A DNA stretch of 64,000 nucleotides from Ciona intestinalis (taxonomy: Eukaryota; Chordata; Ascidiacea; Phlebobranchia; Cionidae): NCBI RefSeq assembly GCF_000224145.3, contig NC_020167.2:6959083-7023082 (forward strand), in the 5' to 3' direction. The translations under genes and the position numbers were made by a program. The notes under the pieces were generated by a model. It did not search any database, was not told the DNA's origin, and saw nothing but the letters and a program-made list of their open reading frames with translations. This document shows positions 32,664-46,400 of the stretch, piece after piece (the stretch's first letter is position 1; each line of letters starts with the position of its first letter).

Positions 32664-32985
32664 CCGGCGCCGTGGTATAGTGGTTAGCGCGCCTGCCTGT
32701 AACCCAGAGGTAATGGGTTCAAGGCTTGACGCTGTTACCATTGTGGGCGTATGTGTCCTTGGGCAAGGACACTTAACGGTTATTGCTCCAACCCAGTGGT
32801 TACTAATGGGTTGTCTAAATTATCAGANNNNNNNNNNNNNNNNNNNNNNNNNNNNNNNNNNNNNNNNNNNNNNNNNNCCCACAAAGGTACATACATGGTA
32901 ACTCGTAAGCTGGCACGAGGTGTTAAACCCGTGTGATAAAGGCTGTCGTTTTCCGGCCACGCGAGGATAAAGTAAGTTACATTCA
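32664..32985 (+). repeat. tRNA-derived SINE, most complete copy
   Basis: The head reads cgccgtggtatagtggttag, an excellent RNA polymerase III A box in tRNA context. It is followed by aatgggttcaaggcttgacg, which holds the B box. Middle blocks ggacacttaacggttattgc and tactaatgggttgtctaaat and tail blocks gtaactcgtaagctggcacg and tcgttttccggccacgcgag follow. A 50-N gap interrupts it. It is best read as a SINE derived from a tRNA, not a functional tRNA gene, because the acceptor and anticodon arms are not conserved. Confidence 0.85.
32828..32877. other. assembly gap (50 N) inside SINE
   Basis: A run of exactly 50 N, a conventional placeholder for an unsized gap. Reading frames called across it are not meaningful. 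Confidence 0.99.
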
Positions 32986-33111
32986 AGCACGTTACCGAAT
33001 TCAGTGGCTTAGTTTTTCTATATTTTAAAACCGCACGGTGGCGATAGGGAGTAAATAGTTATGTCGAGAAAGACGTCCTATCGCACGATGGACTATTATA
33101 TCGGTTTATGT

Positions 33112-33312
33112 AGAGTGGGGCGGGGGTAAACAGGACACCTTTAGCACATAATATCTAAATAAATAACTCGATCGTATTTTAGACAATTAACAACGGTCTA
33201 TATGGTATTCGTGAGGATAAGGTTTTATAATTCTTTAAATGTTCTTTGTTTACTACCAAATGAGACAAGAAAATAGAATGAAAAGTTGTCCCATTTCTTC
33301 ATACCCTGCTAT
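33112..33312 (+). mobile_element. TIR MITE
   Basis: Left blocks caggacacctttagcacata and attaacaacggtctatatgg, middle tctttgtttactaccaaatg, right end diverged (ttgtcccatttcttcatacc). Confidence 0.75.
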
Positions 33313-33607
33313 ACATACCATACATTAGAAATCATGTCGCTTTTAGTTGAAAAGTATTGTATAAGGAAGTTAAGGAACAGTGAGGTGACGAAGGAAGCAG
33401 CGTTTCTCCCAGACGAAGTGATTATAGGATTCCCACTGGGACGATTTCCATTTCGCCCCTTGCGCCTTTTCGTGAGAAATGTCAACGATAGCGACCGTAA
33501 TGTGTTTATATAAATTGAAGGAGTCAGAAAATCTAAACGAATGCATAGAGAAGGTTTTAAAACCTTATTTTCGTATTTTAAATGAATAAAATTTATTTCG
33601 TCTCTAC

Positions 33608-33690
33608 GGTCACGATAACGATAAACGGGAGAGTTTATAAACGCGAAAATAGGGGTAGTAATAGTAAAGCAACAGTTGTTAAAACAAAAC
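33608..33690 (+). repeat. unclassified dispersed repeat, copy 2
   Basis: Starts cggtcacgataacgataaac and ends aaagcaacagttgttaaaac. It is the partner of 7840-7925. No termini or coding content were seen. Confidence 0.5.
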
Positions 33691-34418
33691 ATGCTTATTA
33701 ATAAAACATAAAAAGAAATATCTTGAACGTTATGTAAGATCTTAGGTGATTAGACTTCAATTAGATAGGTCTCTAGGTCTCGTTTTGATTAATGGTCGAA
33801 TATAAGTATGCATATTATATCGATTACTCGCGTTATTGTAAAATACGACGAAACAAAAGCACGGACGTCGATAAATCGAAAACCTCCTGCTGCGCTTTTT
33901 CTTGAAACTTTACAAAGCAAGAAAGTGAGTAGTGTCCATCAAACTGGGTGTCTCGAGCTTTCTTATCCATCAACGAATAATGTGCGTCCGGCCAGACGGG
34001 CAGCGAGCGAGCGTAGAAAAAATCATACAGTGACTGCCTCGAATGATTGAGGCGCTTCAAATGTGAGAGACGTAATCGTTTGCGTGCAGGAAATTATGAT
34101 GTTGTCTCTTTTGAGTTTTCCCTTCTGTAGTTGATATGTAGGAGTTTAGATAATTGTAGTTGCTGGCGGCAGTGTATAAGTTGCTCTAAATTTTCAGCGA
34201 ATTTTTTTCTTCTAGAGGCTAAAATAGTGTTCAGTAGAAAAGTCAACGTTTTATTAAAAACAAGCGTGACTTCAAGATAAGTTGTTGTTCAAGCTGTATC
34301 TAGCTAACTGGTCACGGCGCTCCCGTGATCAGTAATAATCACGCTTGAGAAATCCTTGAAGCAAGTTTCTTGCCTCGTATCTCAGCAGTCACTATTGCAT
34401 CGATCGCCAGGATCAGCC
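33691..34418. other. TMTC2 upstream region / 5' UTR
   Basis: No recognised coding or repeat content. It should hold the TMTC2 promoter and leader. Short ORFs near 33.8-34.05 kb on both strands have no family resemblance. Confidence 0.4.
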
Positions 34419-37400
34419 ATGATTCCTACTGAAGTAGTTGTTTGTGGACTTAGCGCCGTTTTGGTGTATTGGAACACTTTTCAAGCCGACTTTGTCTACG
34501 ATGATCTGTAAGTGTTGTTGTTATGTATACTTTAACGTTTAGTACAATAAAACCTTTACCACATATCATTCAAATAATCTGATCGTGTTTTAAATAATTA
34601 ACAACGGTCTATATGAGAATCGTGAGGATACGGTTTTATGATTCTTTGAATATTCTTTGCCTACTACCAATTTGAACGGGAAATAAAATGATTCAATGTC
34701 TCATCTTCCTCACCCTACTATATGTAGTTTATAGCCTATACATATATGTAAACTGTTTGTCCATTTTCCGTATCTCAGCTGCTTAGATGTCAAGTTGTGT
34801 AGATAGGATTAACCGTTTTTGTTTTAAAAGGAATCCTGGTAACCGAACGTTATGTTTGTTTTGGCTCACTTTCCATTAAAGCCGCGATCTGTGTTGTAAC
34901 CGCCGCAACAACAAAGCTTGGTATTGAGTTACTTATAGTTGCGAACGACACTTGTAATGTTTCGCTCGTGTTGAACTGAAAGCGAGGTTTCAGATCAAAC
35001 TACTTTTAGGACAACTCGATTTAAAATGTTATCTCGCGGTTAGAATTCGCAATTTCATCCGTATAGATTGTGAAATCGAATCGTTGATCGTTTAACCATA
35101 ACCTAAAAATGGTGTCAAAGCGTTAAAAAGTTTGATGTAAAATATCTGCATTTTTTTGTGGCAACGGTGGCTTATACCAATTATCTAATCATGCGTATTA
35201 ATCTCAAGAATTCACACCTATAGGCATACACTGTACAAAGCGATCGCTGTGTACAAATAAACACGCTCAAAATCAATTACTGCTTCAGTATAGCATTGTT
35301 ATCGACTGCGAGCATCTCATCTGTTCAATTTTAGGCGTAAAGGATTGAACCCAGCCTGTCAAAATGTAAAAACCGTATCGTCTGTGTTGACTTTTTATCA
35401 TATAAATCTTTTGACAGGTGCGAGCGACAAACAGTTTTTAATTTGTAAAAACACAGTAACACGCATGGCTAAGCTTAGAACACTTTAAAACTATTGTTTT
35501 AGAATTAAGGGCACACTGTGGAAATTAGAATAGGTATTACAATACACACGGTTTTAATAAGGGTCGCTGCACAAGGCTCGACAATCCCAGTAAAGTGGAA
35601 TATAGTTTTGATCGCAAATCTAATCGATTTACGAAAGCCGCTCGTCGATCCCCTGGGACACAAGTTCGAAATCGATTCTCGAGGTTTCTTACGTCATAAT
35701 GACGAAATAAAAACTAAGATTCAAGAAAGCGATGAAAGTTTTCTAATTGGAAGGAAAATAATTTTAAAACTTTGTACAACTGCGTCTCGTATTTAAAAAC
35801 TCGGTTGGAACAAAATTAACTCAATCACAAAAAATAACCCCCACTTACAGTAAAGCTAAAAAAAAATATCCTACTATTTTATCGATTCACGTATTTTAAA
35901 CATGTCCCATCGTGTGCTGCTTGCCGTGCATTATAATTTGGCGACGCAAACGGTGACGTCATCGTATACGGGAATATCATTCACTTGGACATTTTTAGGT
36001 TCCTTAATTTTGAAAATGCGTAAATATTACTGAATCACATATTCCTATCGACGTAGTGTAAAAGTTATATGTGCATTTTTGTCTTGTCATTTGGTTTTGC
36101 TGCGATTCTAATATAACTCGAATATAGTGGTCTCGAATATAAAATAGTAGGGTAGGGGAAGTTGGGACAAATTTTAACTCAATTTTCTCGTCCAATGTGG
36201 TAGTAAACAAGCAACTTTCAAAGAATCATAAAACTATATGCTCAAGACTCCCATAGACCGTTGTTAACTGTTTAAAACACGATCAGGATATTCGGATATT
36301 ATGCGCCAAAGGTGTCCCATCTTCCCCCATCCTACTATATAACAGTCCAAGTTTGAACCAAATATTTTAAAAGACAATATTGTTATCATACTGGTTTTCA
36401 CGACCATAATAGCAACCTAATTTATTTACATCGCGTTTTTTTATGTCATTGTTAAAACGAACCATGTTCTATCCACGGTATCAGACAAGCCTTTCTAAAT
36501 GTAACTTTCCTTTCAAAACCAACATAGCGTAGTCGCAGTTCAATCCTTTACACACCCACCTTAGTGGTCTGAAGTTAATCGTATCAGCATAATAGGAACA
36601 CCCGTGATTGTTACATCGCTAAAAATTAACATCCGGTTCGGCGTGCTCAAACAAATAAGGCGTGTCACGAAGCGGACAGAGTGACAAGCTGGTCTCAAAG
36701 ATCCACTGTCACGGTGTCGCACCTAAAAAATCCGGTGGGACGGTTAAACGATTCTGAAAGCATACGCGGCAGTGATTAGAGCTTTTTAGAGAAAGCAGCG
36801 CGTAATGTGATATGCTAAAATACGTGCTATGTTATACATACGGCAATCGATACATTAAAACGCAAATTGGTTTATAATTTACTATAAAGGGTATAAAATT
36901 TTAACGCCGACATTAATGGAACGCAACAGATGCTCCTATTTTCGGCTTCTTTATTTGGGCTCGTCTATAAACCTATTGTACCGCACGGCAAAAGTGGCGC
37001 TCAGTTTCGGGCAAGATTTATAATGATTTAAATCCCAAGAGAGTCCGGCCGCGGCCTACAACGCAGCAAACCACGATAATCCACTCACGCATCGAAACCG
37101 AACGCTATTTTCGTATTAAGTTACCTTCTTATCAAACCCATCTCAAAATATGTTATGCAGTAACAAAAGACGCCATTTACTCGAATCATACACGCGAAGG
37201 TAGTACTTTTCGCCAAATGGTATGCGGTCTTTTCCCGCTTAGAGATTGACTCGTAAATTGCCTTCTAACTCGCCGCAACACGCGCTTTATCCAACGTAAT
37301 TTGCAATATCTTTGGCAGCAAAATGGAAAACACAGTGTGCGGGTGCTTTGATGTCATCCACATTAGCATTGTCTGCCATCCGTGTCAAAGGATCCGCTTT

Positions 37401-40400
37401 TAAGCCGCCCCGTTTCAAAACAACTTTCAATTTCTGCGCTCGCCTTTCAAATCGAGCAGTTGCCACAATCGATATTTTCTGAGACAGCGACAAGACAGAA
37501 ATATGATTACAGTTGATTGTAAATACGCGTCAAAACCCTAAGCAAAACCTTTTTTACCAATCTTGCATTATGTCTTGATTTTTACCCAAATATTGTGTAT
37601 ACTGTTAAATGAAAACGGACGTTTTCTGTTTTTAGGGATTTGTTCTGAGATTAAACTTGTAAATTTTACCACGGTCTCATACGTCATCACGTCATACGTC
37701 ATTGGCGCATACATCGTCACTTGATGTTCCCAGGCCGTATTCGCCGATGCGTGTCGGGGTGCTGAATGAAGCCCCCTTCACAAATGACATTGTGACGTAC
37801 ATAATTGATAGATGGGAGCTCGGATAATGACCATGGCGTTCTGCTTCACCAACGTTTAAAAACACGGGTCATGCCCGACAAATAAATCTCATAATTTCTC
37901 CAAAAAAAACGATAGAATCACAGCATGAATTGATTTTCTAGCATTGTTTAGAACCTCTGAATTTAAGCCCCCTTTCTGTTACTTTTTTAATATTTTTGCT
38001 CGGAACCGTTTTAAATAATTTCGGACCATTTAAAATGTTGGATGGCTACGATTTCAGACCATTTTCACTTAGCCACGTCACATATCTGTGACGTAATAAT
38101 CCCTTCGCGTAGCATTGTTGACACAACGATGCATTGAAGAAGACAGGCACCCGATCGCTAACACTGACTGAGCGAGGAATAAGGCGCCTCTCGAAGCACT
38201 TGTGTTCACTTCCCTACTCACGAGGGGTTTGATATCACCTGCTATTTCAACTTAGCAGTATTGCCGAATAGTTCACGATTTTAAAGTACCTGGGACCATA
38301 TTATCGGCGCTGTGAAATATTGGTTCGGCAACACTGCTTATACCTCAAGATAACAATCTAAAACGACTGGATTTTAATAACTGCCACCTAAGTACACGAC
38401 CGGTATCTCAAGACGTTTTGGTTGTTTCGAGGGTCTCATACGAGACCATTGTCGTTGAACGAAGTTGGAAATATTCGTTTATTTAGCTGGCCATTTACCC
38501 ACGAGAGGGAATCTTTTTTGTTAACTTTTTGTTCGGAGTTACTTTTATAGCCAAAAATTGGGGTAGAGCGCCTCAAAGTATAACTCGGTCGGTGGTCGCT
38601 TTACGTTCAAGTTTCTTCCACGTGGAGTTTGTTTATTTGTTCAAAAACCTTCAGTCTACACTCTACACCCTCAAATCGATGGATGAATTTAAAAACGCGA
38701 ATTCGGTTGTTTTTGCTACTCAACGCCAGCTTGAGTTTCGTAATTACTTCTGCCAGTCGACGGCCCAATTCAAAACAAACCGTTCCCACCCTAGACTGGC
38801 TAATGTGCTCCATGTCTAAAGTAAAATCCAGGATCTACCGTCACAAACCGAGTGCTAAGTTGTTTGTACTTGGGCTTAGGTTTATGTGAGAAATGTATCA
38901 ACCGAAGAAAATCTCTGGCAAAATGGCGCTAATTCCAAGCTTGATCTACGCGTTAAAGTGTTTATCTATAGTATTACGTTCTAACCACCAATGTGATGTG
39001 ACCACTAGTTGAAACTTCATTATTTACCTGGGTATACGTGTATGTCATGTTGCTATGTTATTATATAATCTCCTTTGATAACAATTTCTCTGATTGTGTA
39101 TTTTTCTCCTATAACTGTATGTGGATGATAAAACTCCTTATTTTTTATTTTTTATTTCAGAAAAGCGATCGTAAACAATCCAGATGTTACCCAAGCCTCG
39201 CCGATCGCGAATATCTTCAAAAACGATTTCTGGGGAACCCCCTTAACACATACCGGTAGCCATAGATCGTATCGTCCATTAACCACTTTAACGTTTCGGT
39301 AAGTTGCACCGTATGGTGTTGTACCGTTGCCTTTCCTAATATCCTCTTTTTGTAGATTGAATCACTGTCTTTTTGGATTGAGTCCCGGACCCTACCACGT
39401 GACCAACGTCCTTCTTCACTGTGTCGTCACAATGCTGTTTTGTCACGTTATTAAAATCGTCCTAAATTTTACTTCACAAATGTCAATGCTGGCAGGTAGG
39501 CAAGACCCAATTTAAGTAACTGTATACCAAAAATTTTGCAAATCGTAAATAACATACTAAATGATTTTTCTGCAGGTCTTATGTTTTCGCTCCATCCTGT
39601 CCACACGGAGGCGGTAGCAGGAGTTGTCGGACGAGCTGACGTTCTTGCAACTTTGTTCACTTTATCAGGTATAATTTTTACAAAACTGTTATTTTGTAGT
39701 AAAGCATGTAACGTCGCATTAAATAAGGTAAGGTCAAACGAGAAAACACTCTGGACGATAACATACTTCAACTTTGTACAAATATTATACGTTTAACTTT
39801 ATATAGTAGGGTGGGGTAGATGGGACATCTTTTCATTCTGTTTTCTCGTCCCATTTAGTAGTAAACAAAGAATATTTAAAGAATTTTAAAACCATTTGCT
39901 TACGACTCCCATAGACCGCTGTTAATTGTTTAAACACGATCAGATCATTCAGATACTATGTGCCAAAAGTGTCCCATTTTACCCCACAAAATTGTACATT
40001 CAACTTTATAAATTTACAAAATACGTTTAACTTTATACATCACATAAGCTTTTAACCTTGTTTTTGTAGCACTGTGGATATACGCATGTGTAGTTGAGTC
40101 TCACGAAAGAAGCAACACTTCAGTTATTCATCAAAAAGTTTCATACACTCCGGGAACTTTGGTAAAGGAAGGTCGAGAACCCAAGAAGAAATCAAGAAGC
40201 AAACGTCGAAAATCAACTGCGTATAAAGGACAAGAGAAGTTTGAAACTTTTGTTGATAATTACTATGTCGAAGAATTTAAGTTTACGGGGTTAAAAAACG
40301 ACGCATGTTCCAACAAAATACATACAATGGACAAGTCTGTGGATCCTGGATACGTCACCGATTCCTCCAGCGCAAGCTGCAGTGTTGCCAGCTCAGAAAC

Positions 40401-43400
40401 GAGCAGTGTTACCGCAGCAGAACTTAACTCGGGGGGTATTTCGAACATGGGATTGCCTACGGTGTCATGCAGTTTACGCAGAAGACGAAAACTGTCAGCG
40501 GACAGTGGTATAAACCTTCCTTTGCAGCGACAGCATGCAGAGAACTCAGATATCCATTATCCTGCCATTGTTCCGCTTCAAACCAGTTTCAAGAAATTTT
40601 GCTTTTTATATTCGGCTTTAATTTTCCTCTCCGCGTGTGCCCTTCTATCTAAAGAGCAAGGCTACGTCACTCTCCCACTGTGTATCGCATATGACGTATG
40701 GATTCGTCATCGTCTCGGAATTACCAGTGCGCTTTCGGCTTTATTTGGGCGGGTAAGAAGTTTCCAATTTTTTGTACTGTGGGCTAAGATGGGACACCTT
40801 AGCACATATTATCCAAACATCGCGATCGCGTCTTTAACAATTAACAACGCTTTATGGGAGTCGTGAGGTTATGGTTTTATAATTCTTTGAATGTTTACTA
40901 CCAAATGGGACGAGTAAATAGAATGAAGTGGTGTCTCAGCTTACCAACCCTTTACCCTACTATATTTAAACCCTACTATAATATAAAATCGAGACTTATC
41001 ACTTCAGCTTGGCAAAATCTACATAAACAGTGTAAATCTTATTTTAACTGCCTTCTACAATGCTGATTGAATCTACCGGTCCAAGAGGTTTATAAAAATC
41101 TCAGCGGGTTGTCTATAAATCACCACGTTTCATTCTCAGTTTACGGCTTTTTAAATGAGAACTAAGTCAACTATATAGGTCGTAAGTGACATTGATCAAT
41201 TAAGCATGAAAATCGTATAGTTTCAACGCTTTGTTTTAGGATTGTTTTTTTTTGTACGCTGAGATGACAGATCACTTATAGAATGCAGCGAAATCACGCA
41301 ATATACAAAGAATGTCCCATTCTCGGTACAATTGCCCCTTATTCACTAAAACCTTTTTAACCCAATTGAGTTTCTGTAAATTGAATGTTTGCTAGATCAA
41401 ACAAAATTGCAAGAAAAACTATATGCTTCTTTAAATCACTCGCACTCATGCTCCGGCCAATGCTTTATAAATGATCAGTGGTCGAATCATTGTGAAATTT
41501 GTATCGCACATTCTCTTTGATTTCGGGTGACTGCCCTATAGCGCATTGATGCGTTTAGCGAATTGAAACAAATGCATCTCTTTCAATACGATTAACATAC
41601 CTTATTGTAGCGTAAATTGATAAACTTTTCCACGGTTCATATATAGTTTGATTTTTTTCCTTTAAACTATATTTTTTTTTACTTTTTTGCATTCATTTTG
41701 CAATCAGGATCCGATGTATAAAACACTTCGACGTCGCGTGTGGAGCTTGGCAATCATCTTTCTTGTCTCGATGATTCTGCGACTTTCGCTACCCGTTTGG
41801 TTATCGGGCGGTGGCGACATTTCTCCCGGGTTTTCGACAAGTGATAACCCCGCGGCGGCAAGCGAGAGTTTTCGATGTCGTGCGCTCACATTTTCCTATC
41901 TGATGTTCTTCAATGTAAAAATGTTGCTTGTACCAACCACGCTTAGCTTTGATTGGAGCATGGGATCAATACAGCTTATAGAAGACTGGCTGGACCAGAG
42001 AAACCTTCAGACTGTTACATTTTATGCAATTTCGATAACATTGAGTTATCGGCTATGGACAAAACTTCGTCATCGAGATTTAAACCACAAAGTTTCCCCA
42101 AGTTCATCAAATGAACCTGAATCTCAGGACTATTTCTACTCACAGTCGTATGAAACGAAACCTTACCATCGAGGTAATATTTATTCGCCAAAATATGAAT
42201 CTGTATCGTTTACTATTACGTAACTTACTACATTTTTTTATCCAATCACAGATCGCCTTTCGTCTCTCCTCCTGGGGTTTCTCCTACTCTTCCTCTCACT
42301 CCTCCCGGCATCTAACCTCTTCTTCTATGTGGGATTTGTGGTGGCGGAACGAGTCCTCTACCTCCCGAGCATCGGGATTTGCATCCTCATCACAGAAGGA
42401 GCGTTTTTTCTTTTATCTCTCTCCAGTCACTGTCGTTCCATTTACAAATCAAAACTTTCCAGGTAAAACTTTACGCTAACAAATAAATATATAGTAGAAT
42501 GGGGGAAGATGGGACACCTTTGCATTATATTTGCTTGTCCCATTTGGTAGTAAACAAAGAAAACTTAAGGAATTATAAAACCATATCCTCATCATATACC
42601 GTTAATAACTGTTTGAAACACATTCAGGATATTTGTATTCTATCTGCTAGAGGTGTCCCGTCTTTCCCCACCCTACTTTATATTTTTACATAACAAGTAG
42701 ATCCGTTTGTACTTACCTTATTTGTTTTTACCAGGAACAGATCAGTTATGTTTTGGTCGTTAGCCTGTTGTTTGCTTGTAAGTTACTCATTAAAAACATT
42801 CACCAGAAACAAAGATTGGAGAAACGAGTTTAATCTTTACAGGTATATTTATGTCTCTTTAAATATTAACTTACTTCTTGTTTCTTTAAACATCGATGTA
42901 CGACATAATCAGCGTTTTGTCTTTTACCACAAATACATTTTCGTGGTTCTATAAGCATTGTGATTTTCTGCCTTTATTTAAAATTTTGTGTTTCGTTTCT
43001 AACGTAAACTTCCCTACACAGCTCCGGAGTTTCAACAAATCCAGCAAAGGCCTATGGTAACCTTGGTAACGTGTTACGTAACCAGCAGAAGCTAGACCAA
43101 GCAGAGGTTGCTTACGTCACTGCATTACGTCATAGATCAAATATGGCGGACGTTCATTATAATCTGTGAGTATTGTGAACCTTAGCAAATATCATGTGTT
43201 ATATAGGTGTCCCGTCTTCCCTCCCCCTACTGTATATGTACGTTGTTGTTAAATGCAATGTCACCATTGGCAGACTGCGTGCCTTCTGTTTCACTTAGTG
43301 TGAAGAAAAAGTGTTATTGGGGAAAGTGTTAATTTAGATCGATATAAACTAAAGCTTTTAAAGTTCATACAGACCATTTTGTGTTTGGTAAGAAAAGTGA

Positions 43401-46400
43401 GTCTGGAAAATGTTATATCAAAACTGCTTTCGTAGTTTTAACCGGGAGTTCGGTTAGCGTTTGATCTCTAACTTTCCAGATGCGCCGTTTAAAAGGTTCA
43501 TAAAGCGTCTGCCTTGTGTCCCCACATAAAAGAGAAATCTGGCATGTGTCGAGGGCGTTGGGAAATGCGGTCGACAGTTATGGAAAGGTAGTAGCGGATC
43601 TTACGTACATGCTGGTTGCGAACGGTGAGGTTATAAAGATCCGACGAATTGGCAGCGATGTGGTTTTTAATGGAGCGGATAATTTAAAACTAATTTAAAA
43701 ATACAATCCACGCATGATCTTTCGCGACATCTAGCGATGAAGGGTAGCACAATTAGAAAACCAATAAAAATAGGTTTTTGTTTAAACTCAACATAACATG
43801 CTGGGTTTCGTATAAATCAACTTGGAAACCGGAACGAACATTGCGAGCCCTATGACTGATGTTTACATCACAATCAACCCTTGTTACGTCACCACGGGAA
43901 CGAAGTTCTTGAATGGTTAAACAATTCGAACTCGTAGAGGGTTTCAGCTTGAGCGAATAACTGTGTTGTCGGTTGTATCGGATTTCTACAGATCCCCAAA
44001 CACTGCGCGTTCCAATCTAGTTTATACTTTATACTTCCCGCTTTTGGTTCTCAGCGTCCTAGCATAGAATCAACAGGGTTCGGCAGTTCGTATATTGAGC
44101 TTGTGTTTTTTTACATTTTGTAAGTTGTTAATGGTGCTACAATGCAGTGGTGTTTTACTTTTTTAACGAAGATGAATATCGGATTTACCCCCAATATATA
44201 AAATGGTTCTTATTTATTAAAAAAACGAGAGTAACAAATTACAGCGTGTATTTAATGTGACTTGCTAATGACAACTAGTTAATAGCATATTTGCCCCGGA
44301 AGACGAGGAAATTTATCCTAAGTTATGAAAGGCTGTTACATTGCAATGTTTATTCCTATAACTTACACACTTGCAACAAATTCCAATCTCTGAATTAGGG
44401 CGTTGCTGTACCAAGACACTGGCCGACTCCTACAAGCAGAACGAAGTTATAGAGATGCCATTTCATATCGCCCACAGCTGGCGCTAGCGAGACTGAATCT
44501 TGGTGTCGTATTGTCCCAGCTTGGCAGAAACCAAGAAGCGAAAACAGTGAGTAAATTGTTATATTGTAGTTCGATTAATTAAATTGTATGTTGGTATTCC
44601 ACCTTGTATAGTTATTTTGAACTGGATATGTGATATTAATTGAAGAAGGTAAAACGCGCGTTATTTAGAAAACTTTCTTCTAGTTTAGGGGAATTTATAG
44701 AGAACCAGCACGAAGAGTCTAACAATAAAATTGACCTTTTCATTACTGTAAGTTTAATAAATAGGTACATAATAAATAAACAATAAAATAGTTAAACAAA
44801 CACTGACAGTAAATAGTTTGGCGCAAATCTCAACGATAAGGAATGTCAACATAAGCAGGAACGATGACAAAGTTTACACCCTAATTAAAAAATCAAAAAG
44901 AAACGAAAACTTTAAGCAGCGAATATTTGTTATAAAATGTCACTTTGTCTGCTGCTACGACGCTCCCACCACGAAGCAGGGTGCCAAGATTTACTGGATT
45001 TGTTTACCGAGATTAAAGATCTTGCCACGTGACGTTTCCTCCCTCTACATGTGACGTCACGGAACATCCGCCGGAACTCGACCCGGTACTGCGGGTTCAG
45101 GAACCCGTACAACAACGGGTTCAAAATACAATGTATCCAAGATAGAACTGCAACACCGAACTTAATTGTGGCTGAGACTCGAATGCCGAAGCTTGACTGA
45201 ATGACACCGATTATGGAAGTTGGGAGAACACATACAGCGAACCCTAAGCAAATGACGAGACCGCTGTACGCTAGATGGCGCTCTGCATCTCTCCGTCTGC
45301 GCCGACGTCGACTTTCGTTTGAGCAGTTGCTGTGAATGGACGAAAGCAGCGATTTCTTTCGACTAAAATACAGGGTTCTATTACGTTGAAGACTTCGACC
45401 CTTTCCGCTATCTTTCCCATTCGACCCGTTCATCAGTTCCCTTGAAGCAACTCTTTCCAATCCCATTCTTCTTGTAGTGTGGCCTTGTACGCAGCTTGAA
45501 AACGAACCCTGCCTTGACAAACAAGACTCTTCTGCTGCATATGAATACCTGTACAGCCGGCTATGCACAGATGAGAAACGATCTTCAGTAAACACCTCAC
45601 TTGTTTCAGGCACGACTTTACTTTCAGCAAGTCGCGGAAAACCGGACTTGTAGCCGCCAGTGGGCGACGTTGGGCTTTCTACCTTTAAGAAATCAGTCGT
45701 ATCTACTCTTTGTGTGTTGCTACTGTCTCGTTTCATAGGTTCAGGCGTGACTGGAAAGTTGTCTGTTTCTTTAACATTCTTTGGTGATATATTTGGTTCC
45801 ACAAACTGTTCGTCGGCATCTTTACTTTTCCTTCTCTTACTGTTTCGAAGTATTTTATTCAGAAAACATTTGCAGCAATCTTGTTTCTTTACCGCATCCG
45901 AAACGTTAGTTTCTTCTATTTTCTTTGGTGATGCGGTATTATTATTTGCATTAGGTTCCGAACAGTACTGTGGGTTTGCATCATCAGTTGTTACATGTTC
46001 AATAACAATCTCAATGTCTTGTTTAACTTTATGCTGAGAGCAATACCTCTTCCACGACTGTCTTGGATTCAACCAAGTATCAGATTTCGCCCTTCGTTTC
46101 TGGAACTCTACCCTGCTGGTCTTATTCCTTTCTACATTGCTTACCGTCCGAGTGGCTTTTCGTTTAGAGACGGGTATTACAATTCTTTTGATATTGGTGG
46201 CCCGTTTTTGTGGTGATGTAACGTTGTTTCCAATGGCGACACCACTCTTTAGGGTGCATGTTTCACATTTCGCACCTGCTTCATCTTTTTTTCTCTCTTC
46301 TTCAAGTATTTTGCCTTCAGTTGCTTCCAGATTATTATCATTGTTTGTTTCCAGTGATAAAATATCAGGTTTGACTAGTTCGTCCTCTTCAGGCACCTCA

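Larger units (their letters stand above)
34508..39160. other. TMTC2 intron 1 (4.7 kb)
   Basis: Contains two MITE copies (34.54 and 36.15 kb) and a cluster of ACGTCA motifs near 37.68-37.73 kb. ORFs of 60-96 codons here lack any family resemblance. No other feature was seen. Confidence 0.5.

Noticed and set aside
32664..32740. Functional tRNA gene
   Set aside because: A and B boxes are good, but the cloverleaf arms do not pair and the sequence continues into the SINE body.
33334..33513. Short frame starting MSLLVEKYCIRKLRN
   Set aside because: Ends without recognisable domain, overlaps a MITE edge, and an opposite-strand frame of similar length covers the same DNA.
35518..35796. 92-codon open frame in TMTC2 intron 1
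   Set aside because: Begins without ATG, has no family resemblance and lies in an intron; likely chance.
37675..37735. Run of ACGTCA motifs (tacgtcatcacgtcatacgt) read as a possible regulatory array
   Set aside because: ACGTCA is common throughout the window; the cluster is short and has no full TGACGTCA, so it is not listed as a site.
43516..43698. 60-codon frame in TMTC2 intron 9
   Set aside because: No start context, no homology recognised, lies between confirmed exons.
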